From Clostridium sp. (GTDB lineage: Bacteria; Bacillota; Clostridia; Clostridiales; Clostridiaceae), in the NCBI GenBank assembly GCA_031292145.1, contig JARLHR010000188.1, positions 1-51,693 on the forward strand: DNA of 51,693 nt, read 5' to 3'. The position numbers and the translations under genes were made by a program. The notes beneath the pieces are model-generated. The model searched no databases. It was not told the origin of the DNA and saw only the letters and a program-made list of their open reading frames with translations. Positions 50,154 to 51,693 of the stretch are shown here, one piece after another. How positions within the stretch are numbered: position 1 is the first letter of the stretch; each line of letters starts with the position of its first letter.

Positions 50154-50579
50154 CTATTTATTCATTAGAAAAATCCCTATAATACATATCACAACACCAG
50201 TAGCTTTTTGTATAGTAAAGGCTTCTTTAAAAAATAGTGAACCAGCAATTAGAAGAAGCGTCGCTACGCATATATTGGATATAAGAGAACCTTTGCTTAT
50301 TTCCCATCCTAAACGATACATAATAATATATCCACCTTCAATACCAACTACAAGTAATCCTAATAAAATATTTGATATGTTGATACTTGAAATTTCCACA
50401 ATTAAGTTGCTTTTTGAAGTAACTAAAAATGTAATGATACTTATAAAACAAGCAACTCCATATGTTGCAACTAAACCAATAAATGGATTCGCATTGTTTG
50501 ACATATTCTTACTAGCTAAATGATAACAAACATTACATATAACCACCACTAAAAGTGGCATAAGAGAATTTACATTCAT
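50154..50579 (-). CDS. EamA/SMR-like small membrane transporter
   Basis: A 141-residue integral membrane protein with four predicted transmembrane helices (SLMPLLVVVICNVCYHLASK, a second near residue 40, LGLLVVGIEGGYIIMYRLGW, and a C-terminal TGVVICIIGIFLMNK), the size and form of half an EamA drug/metabolite transporter. Substrate unknown; such half-size members usually work as dimers. ATG 50579 is chosen because AGGAGACTTGTAAAA precedes it. It lies 36 bp after the acetyltransferase gene, so it is probably co-transcribed. Confidence 0.8.
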   Translation of the reverse strand: MNVNSLMPLLVVVICNVCYHLASKNMSNNANPFIGLVATYGVACFISIITFLVTSKSNLIVEISSINISNILLGLLVVGIEGGYIIMYRLGWEISKGSLISNICVATLLLIAGSLFFKEAFTIQKATGVVICIIGIFLMNK

Positions 50580-50615
50580 TTTTACAAGTCTCCTAAATCC
50601 TTTTTCATACATAAT

Positions 50616-51059
50616 TTATTTTTTATATAACATATCTATATGTGGAATATTATCCTCAAGATACTCCTCTGAAACTCCCTTAAAGCCAAGACTGCTATAA
50701 AAATTAAGTAAGTATGCTTGTGCTTGAATTTTAATAGTAGTTTCTTTTAAAGTGTTCTCTATAAACTCAATAGCTTTTAACATCATTTCTCTTGAAATTC
50801 CTTTACCACGATAATTTTTGTTTACAGTTACTCTGCCTATTGATATTTCATCGTAAGAAACTCCCTTTTCTAAAATTCTTACGTAAGCAACTACTTCTCC
50901 ATTTTCTTCACAAAATAAATGATATGAATTGAAGTCTTTATCATCACAGTCAAGATATGCACACTCCTGTTCCACAATAAATACTTTATTTCTTAATGCT
51001 AAAATTTTGTATAGTTCCTCCACCTTAAGTTGATTAAATTTTTTAATGTTCCAATTCAT
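50616..51059 (-). CDS. GNAT family N-acetyltransferase (ElaA-like)
   Basis: A 147-residue acetyltransferase. The ElaA-type start (LYKILALRNKVFIVEQECAY) is followed by VAYVRIL, then the acetyl-CoA-binding region IGRVTVNKNYRGKGISREMM (Q/RxxGxG/A pattern) and the C-terminal LLNFYSSLGF typical of GNAT enzymes. Substrate not predictable. GGAGGTAATTTA precedes the start. It and the transporter look like ordinary chromosomal genes and contain no copies of the dispersed nonamer. Confidence 0.9.
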   Translation of the reverse strand: MNWNIKKFNQLKVEELYKILALRNKVFIVEQECAYLDCDDKDFNSYHLFCEENGEVVAYVRILEKGVSYDEISIGRVTVNKNYRGKGISREMMLKAIEFIENTLKETTIKIQAQAYLLNFYSSLGFKGVSEEYLEDNIPHIDMLYKK

Positions 51060-51125
51060 TAAATTACCTCCATCTACATCATATATTAGATTTTAATATA
51101 ATACTTAAACGCTCCTAATAAAAAC

Positions 51126-51187
51126 AAAAGCACCGAATCTTATTCCTCCTTAAAAAGGCCCTAATGGAATAAGATTCGGTGCTTTTT
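51126..51187. terminator. Very strong bidirectional terminator
   Basis: A perfect 21-bp stem with first arm at 51126-51146 (AAAAGCACCGAATC...) and second at 51166-51186, loop of 19 bases, T run on each side. Confidence 0.9.
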
Positions 51188-51412
51188 AACATTCTTACCC
51201 GGGGATAAGAATAAGCATCATATTATTTAGTTACTATGTATAATATCATAGAATTATCTCTTAATCAATGGTGAATTTAAACTGAAAGACCCTCAGATAA
51301 AACCTTCTGATGGTCTTGGTTTAACCTATAAATAAGCAAATATAACTAGCTATAACCCTAGTAGTTTAAAGGGATATAGCTTTTTGGCTGCATACACAAT
51401 CGCTTATCTATA

Positions 51413-51661
51413 TTATATAACCTCAAAGTGCTTAAGTGCATCCTTAATTGCTTCAACTTTATGTTCCGGTGCTGATTGATGTGGGTACTTTAGCTCTTCT
51501 ACTGCGTTTGGTGCATCATACATAGGTAAACCAAGCGAACGCTTAACCTCAGCTATATAAGCTGTATGCACTTTAAATCCGTACTTTTCTTCTACATAGC
51601 TCTGTATCATTGAGTAAGTAACTCGCTTAGGTAGCCTATCAACACTCTCCTCATACTCCAT
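51413..51661 (-). CDS. Small protein resembling the C-terminal extension of clostridial RlmD
   Basis: An 82-residue protein. PKRVTYSMIQSYVEEKYGFK, VHTAYIAEVKRSLGL and a C-terminal HKVEAIKDALKHFEVI match the extra domain often found at the end of clostridial 23S rRNA (uracil-5-) methyltransferases, and also as a stand-alone protein in phages and plasmids. The function of the domain is unknown. The start at 51661 has a weak context, and the gene is preceded by a nonamer copy at 51669. Confidence 0.75.
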   Translation of the reverse strand: MEYEESVDRLPKRVTYSMIQSYVEEKYGFKVHTAYIAEVKRSLGLPMYDAPNAVEELKYPHQSAPEHKVEAIKDALKHFEVI

Positions 51662-51693
51662 TTTTACACTGATAAAACCATCTGCGTTTTTGT

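Larger units (their letters stand above)
27542..51677 (+). repeat. Dispersed strand-biased nonamer C(A/T)(A/G)ATAAAA
   Basis: I count 28 exact copies on the + strand, starting at 27542, 28340, 30324, 31092, 31323, 31764, 34127, 34443, 35475, 35938, 36436, 37892, 38282, 38992, 39889, 40738, 41467, 42105, 42643, 43160, 43466, 43969, 44449, 47801, 49530, 49928, 51294 and 51669. Many continue with C (CAGATAAAAC, CAAATAAAAC, CTGATAAAAC). About 8 near-copies add to this. I found one on the - strand here (44762) and only three + copies left of 25.7 kb. About 21 of 28 lie between genes, often directly after a leftward stop codon. The orientation does not change where genes change strand. Confidence 0.75.

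Noticed and set aside
27542-51677. CRISPR array or integron attC sites as explanation of the repeated nonamer
   Set aside because: The copies are short, irregularly spaced from about 300 to 3,300 bp, not separated by uniform spacers, and lack attC-type symmetry.

Overview
The window looks like the chromosome or a large mobile element of a Clostridium-type Firmicute. It is very AT-rich, has strong AAGGAGG ribosome-binding sites, and carries clostridial families such as the DUF1659/DUF2922 pair, a Spo0E-like remnant and cell-wall-binding repeat proteins. All assignments come from reading the sequence; no database search was run.

Left part (1-12.6 kb): a DUF1659 gene is split by a group II intron (124-2783) whose removal restores a 74-residue frame, followed by DUF2922. 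Next is a leftward prophage-type replication module: primase-helicase with an in-frame amber codon, sigma-like factor, family A DNA polymerase, DUF2815 ssDNA-binding protein, Cro-like and CI-like regulators with three matching operators, and an ImmA-like protein lacking a catalytic histidine. The polymerase/sigma/primase block is bounded on both sides by ~215-bp inverted copies of a long palindrome (4046-4260 and 9248-9462). A truncated PIN toxin with its partner gene follows.

Middle (12.7-25.7 kb): a MarR regulator and serine hydrolase form a small operon. Then come a broken tyrosine integrase with a tRNA-like scar, four unrecognised proteins (three with predicted membrane segments), and a leftward three-gene operon (23.7-20.5 kb). 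That operon encodes a small protein, a sacsin-type GHKL ATPase with a C-terminal DUF3883 domain, and a HIRAN protein. The small protein and the N-terminus of the HIRAN protein are clearly related, and the set resembles an undescribed defence system. A serine recombinase and the C-terminal third of a cytosine methyltransferase follow.

Right part (25.7 kb to the end): a large serine recombinase abuts the truncated methyltransferase gene, consistent with the left edge of an integrated element that runs beyond the window. Its content is less AT-rich and mostly unrecognised: small leftward genes with good ribosome-binding sites, a methyltransferase-like protein with altered motifs, a 1.4-kb non-coding region with GTATAC iteron-like repeats, a 992-residue protein next to a ribbon-helix-helix-like protein, an ADP-ribosyltransferase-like protein, HNH and ParB-like proteins, two helix-turn-helix proteins, a run of four exported proteins (one with cell-wall repeats, one transglutaminase-like), two divergent serine recombinases and Cys-rich small proteins. 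Throughout this part, and not to its left, the nonamer C(A/T)(A/G)ATAAAA recurs about 28 times on the + strand (about once on the - strand), mostly between genes. This strand-biased dispersed motif is the most unexpected signal in the window. Near the right end an EamA-like transporter and a GNAT acetyltransferase look like ordinary chromosomal genes.
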